From positions 644,624 to 708,623 of the forward strand of contig NZ_JALKBH010000002.1 in NCBI RefSeq assembly GCF_023016115.1: a stretch of 64,000 bases of DNA, given 5' to 3'. Below the pieces are notes generated by a model. The model made no database searches and was not told the DNA's origin. It saw nothing but the letters and a program-made list of their open reading frames with translations. The translations under genes and the position numbers were made by a program. Shown piece after piece: positions 16,870 to 24,718 of this stretch (its first letter is position 1; every line of letters starts with the position of its first letter). Source of the stretch: Alcanivorax sp. S6407 (GTDB lineage: Bacteria; Pseudomonadota; Gammaproteobacteria; Pseudomonadales; Alcanivoracaceae).

Positions 16870-16988
16870 GGTGAGCTCTCCTCCGGTTTAGCCACAGGGA
16901 TCCACTGTCTTTGCAGTGCTCCCGTCGTTGCAGAACCACTATCGGAAAATTCACCCCACACCACCATTCGCCCATGTCCCACTCGGAG

Positions 16989-17004
16989 TACGTCATTTGA
17001 CGTA
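16989..17004. promoter_or_regulatory. Candidate operator TACGTC-ATTT-GACGTA upstream of fmdA
   Basis: Perfect 6-bp inverted repeat with a 4-bp spacer, 120 bp upstream of the fmdA start. A copy with one mismatch lies at 24522-24537, 107 bp upstream of urtA. Size and symmetry suit a dimeric helix-turn-helix regulator; the LuxR-type protein at 28066-28959 is the obvious candidate. Function is inferred. Confidence 0.6.
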
Positions 17005-17272
17005 TTGATGGCCGCGCTGCGGCTGCAACACGCATCATGCAAAAGAAAGGAGGCAACGGAGAAACAATGTGGGAGCTTGCCTGCAAGCGATCCGAGCCCA
17101 AGCGAGGTGATGAGTTTCGAGTTACGAGAAACGAGTTTCGAAAGGCAGAACAGCAGCATGGAAAGCGGTTTGGGTTTTGATCTTCGAGATGTGCTTCTGG
17201 AATCCTTACCTCGCTTAGGCTCGGATCGCGAGCAGGCTCGCTCCTACAGCGGGGTATAGCGAGTGTTTTACC

Positions 17273-17318
17273 GATGCAAAAAGGCCCGCCCGGGTTACCG
17301 GGCGGGCCTTTTTGCATC
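17273..17318. terminator. Bidirectional intrinsic terminator between amiB and fmdA
   Basis: Perfect 21-bp inverted repeat (GATGCAAAAAGGCCCGCCCGG and its complement) around a 4-nt loop, with A-run and T-run inside the arms so it can act on both strands. It should end the urt-amiE-amiB transcript just past amiB. Confidence 0.9.
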
Positions 17319-17340
17319 AGGCAGCCTGCGTCCAGCATCC

Positions 17341-18375
17341 CTACACCGGAATCACGATCAGCGCCCCACCTTCCATCCGCGCCTCAAAGGTATCTGCCTG
17401 GGGATAGTCCAGCATCACCCGGGCCAATGGCGGGGAGAGTTCATTGCGAACCCGGCGGGCCATTTCCCGGGCGCCGAAGCGGGCGTCCAGGGAACGGCAA
17501 AGATGCCGTCGGGCTCCCTCCCCGAGGCTCAGTACCACCTTACGCTTTTGCAAAACACGATTAAGACGATCCAGCTCGATATCGAGCAGCTGCTCACTGA
17601 GATCCTTGTCGAGGGGATTGAAGGTAATGATGTTATCGATACGGTTGAGGAATTCAGGATCAAAGCGTTGATGCAGCGCCTGATCCACCACATCGTGGAT
17701 CTGCTGCCGGGCGTTGCCCCAGCTCCACCAGCGTTTCTGCTGCTGCCGACTCAACCGGGACACCTGAGCGGCTCCCACATTGCTGGTCATAAAGATCAGA
17801 CTATTACGAAAATCAATTTCCCGGTTGCCCGCACTTAATCTCAAGCGCCCCCGTTCAAGCACATTCAACAGGGCACGCACTACCTCCGGGCTGGCTTTCT
17901 CCAATTCATCAAACAGCACAATACCGGGTTTACTGAAGCTGCCGGCAATGGCATCCACATCGAACAGGGTCTGCCCTTCCTTGCTACCCACATAGCCTGG
18001 CGGTGCGCCCGTCAGTGAGGCCGCATAGTGCTCCTGGGCCAGGGTGCTCATGTCGATGCGGCACACTGCATCCGCACTTCCATGAATGGCTTCCGCCAGC
18101 AGCCGGACGGTTTCGGTCTTGCCCACACCGGTAGGCCCGACAAACAGCTGCACGGTTAACGGACGATCCGCAGCACCGATATCCGCCTTGAGCACCTGCA
18201 GCATGTTGTCGATGCTATCCAGCACATGATCCTGGCCAACGATGCGCGCCCGCAGGCGAGCCATGGTCTCAGCCGGATCGAACAGGAAACGGCTCTGGCG
18301 ACCGGGGTCGACAGACCAGCGCTGCCGGTCTGCCACCTCCTTGTTCGCCATCAGCTGCTCATTGATGAAGGGCAT
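17341..18375 (-). CDS. amiB: AmiB-like single-module AAA+ ATPase (ClpB D2 type)
   Basis: 344 aa. One AAA+ module like the second ATPase domain of ClpA/ClpB: Walker A GPTGVGKT (residues 80-87), Walker B IVLFDE (152-157), sensor-1 TSN (197-199), arginine-finger region FLNRIDN (R245) and sensor-2 GAREMAR (300-306). No N-domain or first ATPase module. In Pseudomonas aeruginosa the amidase operon amiEBCRS has a ClpA/B-like ATPase, AmiB, directly after amiE. Here too the gene starts within the amiE stop region (1-bp overlap). A role in folding or assembling the amidase or transporter is plausible but unproven. Confidence 0.82.
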   Translation of the reverse strand: MPFINEQLMANKEVADRQRWSVDPGRQSRFLFDPAETMARLRARIVGQDHVLDSIDNMLQVLKADIGAADRPLTVQLFVGPTGVGKTETVRLLAEAIHGSADAVCRIDMSTLAQEHYAASLTGAPPGYVGSKEGQTLFDVDAIAGSFSKPGIVLFDELEKASPEVVRALLNVLERGRLRLSAGNREIDFRNSLIFMTSNVGAAQVSRLSRQQQKRWWSWGNARQQIHDVVDQALHQRFDPEFLNRIDNIITFNPLDKDLSEQLLDIELDRLNRVLQKRKVVLSLGEGARRHLCRSLDARFGAREMARRVRNELSPPLARVMLDYPQADTFEARMEGGALIVIPV

Positions 18376-19421
18376 CAGCCACCTGCCGTTTTCTCTTTGC
18401 CCTCCACGGGCAGCTCACCCACCGGACATTCCGCCACACCAACGGTAGAGCGCGTCATGGCTTCCACATTTTCCTGCGCTTTCTGCGCATCCATCACCCA
18501 GGTGCGATAGAAGTCGAACGGACAATCTGCCACGCCCTTGTCGCCATCACCGGAAGCATGCATACCGGTGTAGCCACGGTGCAGCAGTTTGAACAAGTGG
18601 TTCTGGGATTGATCATTGGCGCGGGCATCGCGGATCTGGCTGACAGACAGTTGCGCATACTGCACACCCATATCCTCTTCGCCACATTCCCCCAGGGTGC
18701 GGCCGTCAAAACCGATCAGCGCGGAGTGGCCGAAGTAGGAGTACACGCCATCAAAACCGGTGGCATTTGCCACCGCCACATAACAGTTATTGGCCCAGGC
18801 CATGGACTTGGCCATCATCACCTGCTGCTCTTTCGCCGGATACATGTAACCCTGGCAACGGACAATCAGCTCGGCACCTTTCATGGCGCAGTCCCGCCAG
18901 ATTTCCGGGTAGTTGCCGTCGTCGCAGATGATCAGGCTGATCTTCAGTCCCTTGGGGCCTTCGGTGACATAGGTGGTGTCACCGGGATACCAACCTTCGA
19001 TAGGACACCAGGGAATGCACTTGCGGTATTTCTGGACGATCTCGCCTTCATTGTTGATCAACACCAGGGTGTTGTAGGGCGCCTTGGCGGGATGTTCCTC
19101 GTGGCGCTCACCGGTGAGGGAAAATACCCCCCAGGTGTTGGCTTCACGGCAGGCCGCCGAAAAGATGGCGGTTTCATCCCCGGGCACCGTAGCGGCAGTC
19201 TCCATCATTTCATCCGGGTCATACATGATGCCCATGGTGCTGTATTCCGGAAACACCACCAGATCCATGCCCGGCAAGCCCTGCTTCATGCCCTTGATCA
19301 TGTCGGCAATCTTGCGGGCATTGTCCAGAACTTCAGCCTTGGTATGCAGACGCGGCATCTTGTAGTTCACCACCGCCACGCCAACGGTATCGTTACTGCT
19401 GGAAATATCTCCGTGTCGCAT
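18375..19421 (-). CDS. amiE: Aliphatic amidase AmiE
   Basis: 348 aa. Hydrolyses short aliphatic amides such as acetamide and propionamide to acid plus ammonia. It is a nitrilase-superfamily enzyme strikingly similar to P. aeruginosa AmiE from the first residues ([20 protein letters not shown]). Catalytic triad: E59 (FPEY), K134 (YRKCIPW) and C166 ([12 protein letters not shown]), at the same positions as the Pseudomonas enzyme. It lies between urtE and amiB on the same strand. The P. aeruginosa regulators amiC and amiR are not here; the permease-kinase and LuxR-type regulator upstream may replace them. Confidence 0.96.
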   Translation of the reverse strand: MRHGDISSSNDTVGVAVVNYKMPRLHTKAEVLDNARKIADMIKGMKQGLPGMDLVVFPEYSTMGIMYDPDEMMETAATVPGDETAIFSAACREANTWGVFSLTGERHEEHPAKAPYNTLVLINNEGEIVQKYRKCIPWCPIEGWYPGDTTYVTEGPKGLKISLIICDDGNYPEIWRDCAMKGAELIVRCQGYMYPAKEQQVMMAKSMAWANNCYVAVANATGFDGVYSYFGHSALIGFDGRTLGECGEEDMGVQYAQLSVSQIRDARANDQSQNHLFKLLHRGYTGMHASGDGDKGVADCPFDFYRTWVMDAQKAQENVEAMTRSTVGVAECPVGELPVEGKEKTAGG

Positions 19422-19444
19422 CTCTCTCTCCTGAATACGTTAGG

Positions 19445-19484
19445 GGGAGCCTCTGATCAACGCCTTGCACGCTCAGAGGCTCCC
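19445..19484. promoter_or_regulatory. Perfect 12-bp hairpin between urtE and amiE
   Basis: GGGAGCCTCTGA (19445-19456) pairs exactly with TCAGAGGCTCCC (19473-19484) around a 16-nt loop. No T-run follows on either strand, so it may attenuate, stabilise or process the mRNA between transporter and amidase genes. The left 31 bases match the ends of the 37231-37495 element at 24 positions. Confidence 0.6.
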
Positions 19485-19502
19485 TGGAAAACGCTGGCGG
19501 TG

Positions 19503-20192
19503 TTACACCGCCAGGTAGGCCGCGATTTTTTCCTGGTTCACATCGTCGCCGCTTTCCTCGTGGACGATCTTGCCTTTCTCGATCACCAGGATGCGGTCGG
19601 CCACATCCATCACGAAGCTCAACACCTGCTCGGACACCACAATGGACAGCCCACGCTCGTCACGGATACGCTTCAGCGTCTTGGCCATGTCCTTGATGAT
19701 GGAGGGCTGGATCCCTTCGGTAGGCTCATCCAGCAGCAACACCTTGGGTCGGGTTGCCAGGGCCCGGGCGATGGCCAGCTGCTGTTGCTGACCGCCCGAC
19801 AGGTTGCCGCCGCGGCGGTTCTGCATTTCCTTCAGCACCGGGAACAACTCATAGAGGTCTTCCGGCACTTTCTTTTCACCGACGGCGGCCAGGCCGGTTT
19901 CGATATTTTCTTTCACGGTCAGGGTCGGAAAGATCATTCGCCCCTGGGGCACAAAACCCAGACCGGCTTTCACGCGCTGAAAACTTTTCAGTGGAGACAG
20001 ATCCTGGCCATCCAGCTCGGCCTTGCCACCACGCATTTTTTCCATCCCGATCAGGGATTTCATCAGCGTGGTCTTGCCCATGCCGTTGCGCCCTACCACC
20101 GCCACAATTTCGTTCTCGGCGATGTTCAAATTCATGTCGCTGATAATGGTGCTCTGGCCGTAAGCCACCTGCAGATTCGATACATTCAACAT
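19503..20192 (-). CDS. urtE: Urea/short-chain amide ABC transporter, ATPase UrtE
   Basis: 229 aa. LivF-type ATPase of the branched-chain amino acid/urea transporter class. Walker A is GRNGMGKTT, the signature motif LSGGQQQQLAIARAL, and Walker B VLLLDEPTEGI. It works with UrtD to power uptake through UrtBC. Last transporter gene in the order A-B-C-D-E; the hairpin and amiE follow. The UrtE name rests on the complete five-gene order. Specificity for amides as well as urea is inferred from neighbouring amidase genes. Confidence 0.92.
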   Translation of the reverse strand: MLNVSNLQVAYGQSTIISDMNLNIAENEIVAVVGRNGMGKTTLMKSLIGMEKMRGGKAELDGQDLSPLKSFQRVKAGLGFVPQGRMIFPTLTVKENIETGLAAVGEKKVPEDLYELFPVLKEMQNRRGGNLSGGQQQQLAIARALATRPKVLLLDEPTEGIQPSIIKDMAKTLKRIRDERGLSIVVSEQVLSFVMDVADRILVIEKGKIVHEESGDDVNQEKIAAYLAV

Positions 20193-20213
20193 ATTCAGTA
20201 CCTCGCCTAAGCG

Positions 20214-20963
20214 TCAGTGTCCCAGATAGACTTCGATGACTTTCGGATCCTGCTTGACGTGATCGATGGAGCCTTCGGACAACACCTTGCCCTGATGCAT
20301 CACCGTCACGCGGTCAGCAATATCACCGACAAACTGCATGTCGTGTTCGATCACCAACACTGTGTGGTTTTCAGTGATAACACGCAGCAGTTCGGCGGTT
20401 TTTTTCCGCTCTGCCACGGACATGCCGGCCACCGGTTCATCCAGCATCAGCAAGTCCGGCTTCTGGATCAGCAACATGCCGATCTCCAGCCACTGCTTCT
20501 GGCCATGGCTGAGCAACGCTGCTTCCTGATGAAGCATCTCGGTGAGAAAGATGGTTTCAGCCACTTCCTCCACCGCCTTGATCACTTCCGCATCACGTTT
20601 AAAGGCCAGCGCGCCAATTACCGACCTTCCAGCCGGGTAGGACACTTCCAGGTTTTCGAAAACAGTCAGATCTTCATAGATGGACGGGTTCTGAAACTTG
20701 CGTCCGACTCCCGAGCGAACAATGTTGTGTTCGCTCATTTTGGTCAGCTCCTTGCCCTGGAACTTGATGGAGCCATCGGTGGCCTTGGTCTTGCCACAGA
20801 TCAGATCCAGTACCGTGGTCTTGCCAGCCCCATTGGGGCCGATGATCACGCGAATCTCTTTGGGTTCCAGGTAGAGTGACAAGTCATTCACGGCCTTGAA
20901 GCCATCAAAGGACACCGTCAATCCTTCCACTGCCAGAATGAAATCTTGTTTGCTCGGGCTCAT
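20214..20963 (-). CDS. urtD: Urea/short-chain amide ABC transporter, ATPase UrtD
   Basis: 249 aa. LivG-type ATPase: Walker A GPNGAGKTT, a Q-loop region with KFQNPSIYE, signature LSHGQKQWLEIGMLL and Walker B LLMLDEPVAGM. The LSHGQKQWLEIG form of the signature is typical of UrtD. It overlaps urtC by 4 bp (ATGA) and precedes urtE by 21 bp, so the subunits are translationally linked. Confidence 0.93.
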   Translation of the reverse strand: MSPSKQDFILAVEGLTVSFDGFKAVNDLSLYLEPKEIRVIIGPNGAGKTTVLDLICGKTKATDGSIKFQGKELTKMSEHNIVRSGVGRKFQNPSIYEDLTVFENLEVSYPAGRSVIGALAFKRDAEVIKAVEEVAETIFLTEMLHQEAALLSHGQKQWLEIGMLLIQKPDLLMLDEPVAGMSVAERKKTAELLRVITENHTVLVIEHDMQFVGDIADRVTVMHQGKVLSEGSIDHVKQDPKVIEVYLGH

Positions 20964-22102
20964 TTGGCTTCCTCCACAGGCAGGGTTTGTGCTTCAGCAT
21001 TGCCGCGACGCAGCATGGCGGGAAGTTTGCTTTCCAGCGGCATGACATAGCGGCGATAGAGACCCGCCAGACCATCCGGGAAGGCCAACACCACGGCGAT
21101 GAACAACACGCCGAGACCGTACAGCCACAGTTCCGGGAAGGATTCAGAGAAGAAGGTCTTCGCGGCATTCACGATCAGCGCGCCGTAGATGGCACCCAGC
21201 AAGGAGTTCCGGCCGCCTACCGCACACAGGATCACCATCTCGATGGAAGGCACGATGCCCACAAAGGAGGGAGACATGAAGCCCACCTGCAGGGTAAACA
21301 TGGCGCCACCGATACCGGCAAACATGGCCGCCAGACAGAACACGAAGATCTTGAAGGAAGCCACGTCATAACCGGAGAAGCGTACCCGGTCTTCCTGATC
21401 GCGCATGGCCAGCAGAATCCGGCCGAGCTTGCTGCGCATCACCCAGGCACCCACGATCAGGCAGACAAACAGCATGCCCACACAGACGAAGTACAACAGG
21501 GTTTTGGCTTCATCGGTGCGGATATCCCACCCCATCAGGGTGCGCAGATCGGTAATCCCGTTGACCCCGCCAGTGAAGCCCTGCTGACCGATGATCAGGA
21601 TGGTCAGAATGGCAGCAATGGCCTGGGTGATGATGGCAAAGTACACGCCACCCACACGACGCTTGAACATGGCCACCGCGATGATGAAGGCCAGCAACGC
21701 CGGTACCGCCAGCACCGCAATCAGGGTGAAGGAAAAGCTGTGGAAGGGTTCCCAGAACCACGGCAGCGCGGTGAGCTGGTTCCAGTCCATGAAGTCAGGG
21801 ATCCCCGGGGTAGACTGAATGGCGGTGTTCTCCGGGCTGGACGCTTCCAGCTTGAGGAACATGGCCATGCAGTAACCACCCAGACCAAAGAAGATCCCCT
21901 GCCCCAGACTGAGAATGCCACTGCGACCCCAGCACAACACCAGCCCCAGCGCCGCGAAGGCATAGGTCAGGTATTTGCCGACCATGTTGAGGCGGAAGGA
22001 ATCCAGCGCCAGCGGGAAGACCACTACCAGCAGCAAGGCCAGCAGCAGATAGTAGATGCCCTCGCGGGACTTCAACCATTCGATGAACATATTTGCTTTC
22101 AT
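20960..22102 (-). CDS. urtC: Urea/short-chain amide ABC transporter, permease UrtC
   Basis: 380 aa. LivM-type inner-membrane permease with about 10 hydrophobic segments. The conserved motif GRNSLLGAIYGALIVN near the C-terminus and CWGRSGILSLGQGIFFGLGGY near the N-terminus are typical of UrtC. It pairs with UrtB to form the channel. Starts 9 bp after urtB and overlaps urtD. In Methylophilus the equivalent subunits FmdE/FmdF transport formamide, acetamide and urea. Confidence 0.93.
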   Translation of the reverse strand: MKANMFIEWLKSREGIYYLLLALLLVVVFPLALDSFRLNMVGKYLTYAFAALGLVLCWGRSGILSLGQGIFFGLGGYCMAMFLKLEASSPENTAIQSTPGIPDFMDWNQLTALPWFWEPFHSFSFTLIAVLAVPALLAFIIAVAMFKRRVGGVYFAIITQAIAAILTILIIGQQGFTGGVNGITDLRTLMGWDIRTDEAKTLLYFVCVGMLFVCLIVGAWVMRSKLGRILLAMRDQEDRVRFSGYDVASFKIFVFCLAAMFAGIGGAMFTLQVGFMSPSFVGIVPSIEMVILCAVGGRNSLLGAIYGALIVNAAKTFFSESFPELWLYGLGVLFIAVVLAFPDGLAGLYRRYVMPLESKLPAMLRRGNAEAQTLPVEEAK

Positions 22103-22111
22103 GGCAGCCTC

Positions 22112-23038
22112 CTAGCGACGCACTTTCAGGGCGAACAAACCTTGCGGGCGCAGCATCAGAATGCCGACCACAAACAGCAGGGTCAGAACCTTGGCCATGG
22201 AACCACTCAGGAAGAACTCCATGGTGGACTGGGCCTGGGAAATGGTGAAGGCAGAGGCAATGGTGCCAAGCAGACTCTGGGCGCCACCGAAGACCACCAC
22301 CAGGAAGGTATCCACGATATACAGCTGCCCGGAGGTCGGGCCGGTGGAACCGATCATGGTAAAGGCGCTGCCAGCCACACCGGCGATGCCGCAGCCCAGT
22401 GCGAAGGTGACCCGGTCAACCCGGCCACTGTCGATACCCACGGCTTCGGCCATGGGACGGTTCTGCACGACAGCACGAACCTGACGGCCCCAGCCGGAAC
22501 GGAACATCAGCAGATAAACGGCGAAGGCGATCAGCAGCGACAACACCATCACGAACAGACCGTTGATGGGAATCTCCACCAGATCGGTCACGGCAATGGA
22601 ACCCATCATCCAGTCCGGCAGGCTGACACCCACTTCACGGGCACCAAACACGCTGCGGTAGGTCTGTTGCAGAATCAGGCTCAGGCCCCAGGTGGCCAGC
22701 AAGGTATCCAGCGGCCGATGATAGAGATGTCGTATCATCAACCATTCCACCAATGCCCCCAGTGCAAAGGTGACAACAAAGGCCAGAATCATGGCCACAA
22801 AGAAATAACCCCCGTATAAACCGGGCATGACACTTTCAAATACCTGGGCAGTCAGATACGTGGTGTAGGCACCCAGAATCATGAACTCACCATGGGCCAT
22901 GTTGATCACGCCCATTTGCCCAAAAATAATTGCCAGCCCCAGCGCCATCAGTACGAAGATGGAAAACAGCGACAGGCCGGCAAACCCCTGCATGGCGAAG
23001 ATGGACATCAGCTCCGGCATGGAATAGTCAGCGAACAT
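22112..23038 (-). CDS. urtB: Urea/short-chain amide ABC transporter, permease UrtB
   Basis: 308 aa from the ATG at 23038, chosen because GGGAG lies about 9 bp upstream; a TTG five codons earlier is less likely. LivH-type permease with about 8 transmembrane helices. The family motif MALGLAIIFGQMGVINMAHGEFMMxG-like region is seen at residues 30-55 (IIFGQMGVINMAHGEF), and GAQSLLGTI near the C-terminus. The long periplasmic N-domain of some UrtB proteins is absent. Lies 120 bp after urtA and 9 bp before urtC. Confidence 0.93.
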   Translation of the reverse strand: MFADYSMPELMSIFAMQGFAGLSLFSIFVLMALGLAIIFGQMGVINMAHGEFMILGAYTTYLTAQVFESVMPGLYGGYFFVAMILAFVVTFALGALVEWLMIRHLYHRPLDTLLATWGLSLILQQTYRSVFGAREVGVSLPDWMMGSIAVTDLVEIPINGLFVMVLSLLIAFAVYLLMFRSGWGRQVRAVVQNRPMAEAVGIDSGRVDRVTFALGCGIAGVAGSAFTMIGSTGPTSGQLYIVDTFLVVVFGGAQSLLGTIASAFTISQAQSTMEFFLSGSMAKVLTLLFVVGILMLRPQGLFALKVRR

Positions 23039-23158
23039 GGCAGGTACTCCCAAACAGTGATTGGCTTACTGCGATCAGGAAAGTCGGCAAGACAGGAAAG
23101 AATTCGTTGAAAGAAAAGCCGGTGCCCGATCAAGCTGGGCACCGGTTAACGCAAGTGC

Positions 23159-24415
23159 TTACTGGTAGCCTTCCGGGAACGGGTCCGGTTCCATCAGCTC
23201 TTCGGTTTCGTAGATCACCTTGTACTGACCGTCGGTCTGGGCCTGGCCAATACGCGCCTTGGACCACAGGTGATGGTTCTCGTGGATGCGCACATAACCT
23301 TCAGGCGCAGTGGTCAGCTCGATGCCGGGGGAAGCCGCCTGCACTTTCTCGATATCGAAAGAACCGGCCTTCTCGACAGCAGCTTTCCACAACCAGGGGC
23401 CAAGGTAGGCAGCCTGGGTCACGTCACCAATCACGATGTCATCGCCCCAGCGTTCCTTGAACGCTTTCACGAAGGCTTCGTTGTTGGAGTTGGTCAGGCT
23501 CTGGAAGTACTTCATGGAAGCGTAGGCGCCTTCCACGTTCTCACCGCCAATACCCAGGATTTCATCCTCGGTCACGGAGATGGTCATCAGCAGAGGCTTC
23601 TCTTTGGTGAGATCTACGCCGGCCGCTTTCATCTGCTTGTAGAAGGCCACGTTGGAACCACCCACTACAGAAGCAAAGATCACGTCAGGCTTCTTCAGCT
23701 TGATCTTGTTGATCACGGAGTTGAACTGGGTGTGACCCAGCGGGTAGTACTCTTCGCCCACCACTTTCAGGCCCAGCTTGTCGATGTGCTTGCGGGCAAT
23801 TTTGTTGGAGGTACGCGGCCAGATGTAGTCAGAGCCGAGCAGGTAGAAGGTCTTGGCGCCCTTCTCCTCTTTCAGCCAGTCGATGCTCGCCAGAATCTGC
23901 TGGGTAGCTTCCTGACCGGTGTAGATCACGTTGGGAGACTGTTCCAGGCCTTCATAGAAGGTCGGGTAGTAGAGCATGCCGTTGTACTGCTCGAATACCG
24001 GCAGCACCGCTTTACGGGAGGCGGAAGTCCAGCAGCCAAATACCGCGGCCACCTTGTCGTTCACCAGCAGCTTGCGGGATTTCTCGGCGAAGGTAGGCCA
24101 GTCACTGGCGCCATCTTCCTGGATGTATTCGATCTGCCGACCCAGTACACCGCCAGAGGCGTTGATCTGCTCGATGGCCAGCTTCTCGGCTTGCACCGAA
24201 CCGGTCTCACTGATGGCCATGGTGCCGGTGATGGAGTGCAGGATACCCACCTTCACGGTGTCATCGGTGACCGCCAGCCCGGTGGTGTTGACCTCACTTG
24301 CCAGCGCATTGCTGGACAAGGCGAACAGCGCCGGCAGGGCCATCAAGCCCCCCAGCAGGTGCCGGCGCGTCCAGGACGACCGGCGGGTGGACGTTTGGGT
24401 TTTGCTCAATTTCAT
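23159..24415 (-). CDS. urtA: Urea/short-chain amide ABC transporter, substrate-binding protein UrtA
   Basis: 418 aa periplasmic binding protein of the type 1 (Leu/Ile/Val-binding) fold. The N-terminus has twin arginines before a hydrophobic stretch (STRRSSWTRRHLLGGLMALPA, shortened here to the key pattern TRRHLLGG), suggesting Tat-type or Sec export with cleavage near ALAS. The ligand domain has VKVGILHSITGTMAISE and YYPTFYEGLEQSPN, typical of UrtA/FmdD. First gene of the transporter operon; the candidate operator lies about 107 bp upstream. Whether urea or amides are preferred cannot be read from sequence. Confidence 0.92.
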   Translation of the reverse strand: MKLSKTQTSTRRSSWTRRHLLGGLMALPALFALSSNALASEVNTTGLAVTDDTVKVGILHSITGTMAISETGSVQAEKLAIEQINASGGVLGRQIEYIQEDGASDWPTFAEKSRKLLVNDKVAAVFGCWTSASRKAVLPVFEQYNGMLYYPTFYEGLEQSPNVIYTGQEATQQILASIDWLKEEKGAKTFYLLGSDYIWPRTSNKIARKHIDKLGLKVVGEEYYPLGHTQFNSVINKIKLKKPDVIFASVVGGSNVAFYKQMKAAGVDLTKEKPLLMTISVTEDEILGIGGENVEGAYASMKYFQSLTNSNNEAFVKAFKERWGDDIVIGDVTQAAYLGPWLWKAAVEKAGSFDIEKVQAASPGIELTTAPEGYVRIHENHHLWSKARIGQAQTDGQYKVIYETEELMEPDPFPEGYQ

Positions 24416-24718
24416 GGTTTACCCCTCATCAGCGAAATTCACGGGAAGCACGTTGTGTCCCTCGCCAACGAGTATGTGAATCTGGTCCTTTTCCTCCCAT
24501 TCGGTGATTGCGCCATCGCACTACGTCATTTGACGCATACCCCATGCCGGGAAAGCCGCCTAACGTAATGCGCGTATACACGCGGGCACGATATATGCAT
24601 GAGAGGTGAAATGTGAATATAATTCACCGCCCACAGGATCCGGCCAGGCAAGGTTGCACGGCCCGAAAACGTTACGGCATCCGCGAAACGGATCTCCGCT
24701 GCCGACACCGGTATTACC
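24416..24718. other. Divergent promoter region between urtA and the permease-kinase gene
   Basis: 303 bp without a gene, separating two divergent operons. It contains the candidate operator at 24522-24537. AT-rich patches (for example ATATATGCAT near 24591 and GTGAATATAATTC near 24613) may hold promoters; TATAAT at 24617-24622 is a possible -10 for the kinase gene, with no confident -35. No sigma-54-type GG/GC element was evident on inspection. Confidence 0.55.
24522..24537. promoter_or_regulatory. Candidate operator TACGTC-ATTT-GACGCA upstream of urtA
   Basis: Matches the perfect palindrome upstream of fmdA (16989-17004) at 15 of 16 bases. It lies 107 bp before urtA and about 180 bp before the divergent kinase gene, so one site could control both. 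Regulator assignment to the LuxR-type protein is inference. Confidence 0.58.

Larger units (their letters stand above)
16870..17340. other. fmdA promoter region with operator, family A repeat and terminator
   Basis: 471 bp with no gene. From fmdA outward it holds the candidate operator (16989-17004), a family A repeat copy (about 17068-17250, arms TGTGGGAGCTTGCCTGCAAG and its inverse) and the perfect terminator palindrome (17273-17318). Each is listed separately except the repeat, which is described here. Apparent reading frames in this stretch follow the repeat. Confidence 0.75.

Noticed and set aside
18558-20210. Very long plus-strand open frame (550 codons) opposite amiE and urtE
   Set aside because: His/Gly/Val-rich antisense shadow of strongly supported minus-strand genes; typical for GC-rich DNA.
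20987-22819. 610-codon plus-strand frame opposite urtB and urtC
   Set aside because: Gln/His-rich antisense shadow of permease genes with no domain.
24416-24718. Sigma-54 promoter for the amide/urea operon, expected for nitrogen scavenging genes
   Set aside because: No GG-N10-GC element with good flanks could be found by eye on either strand.
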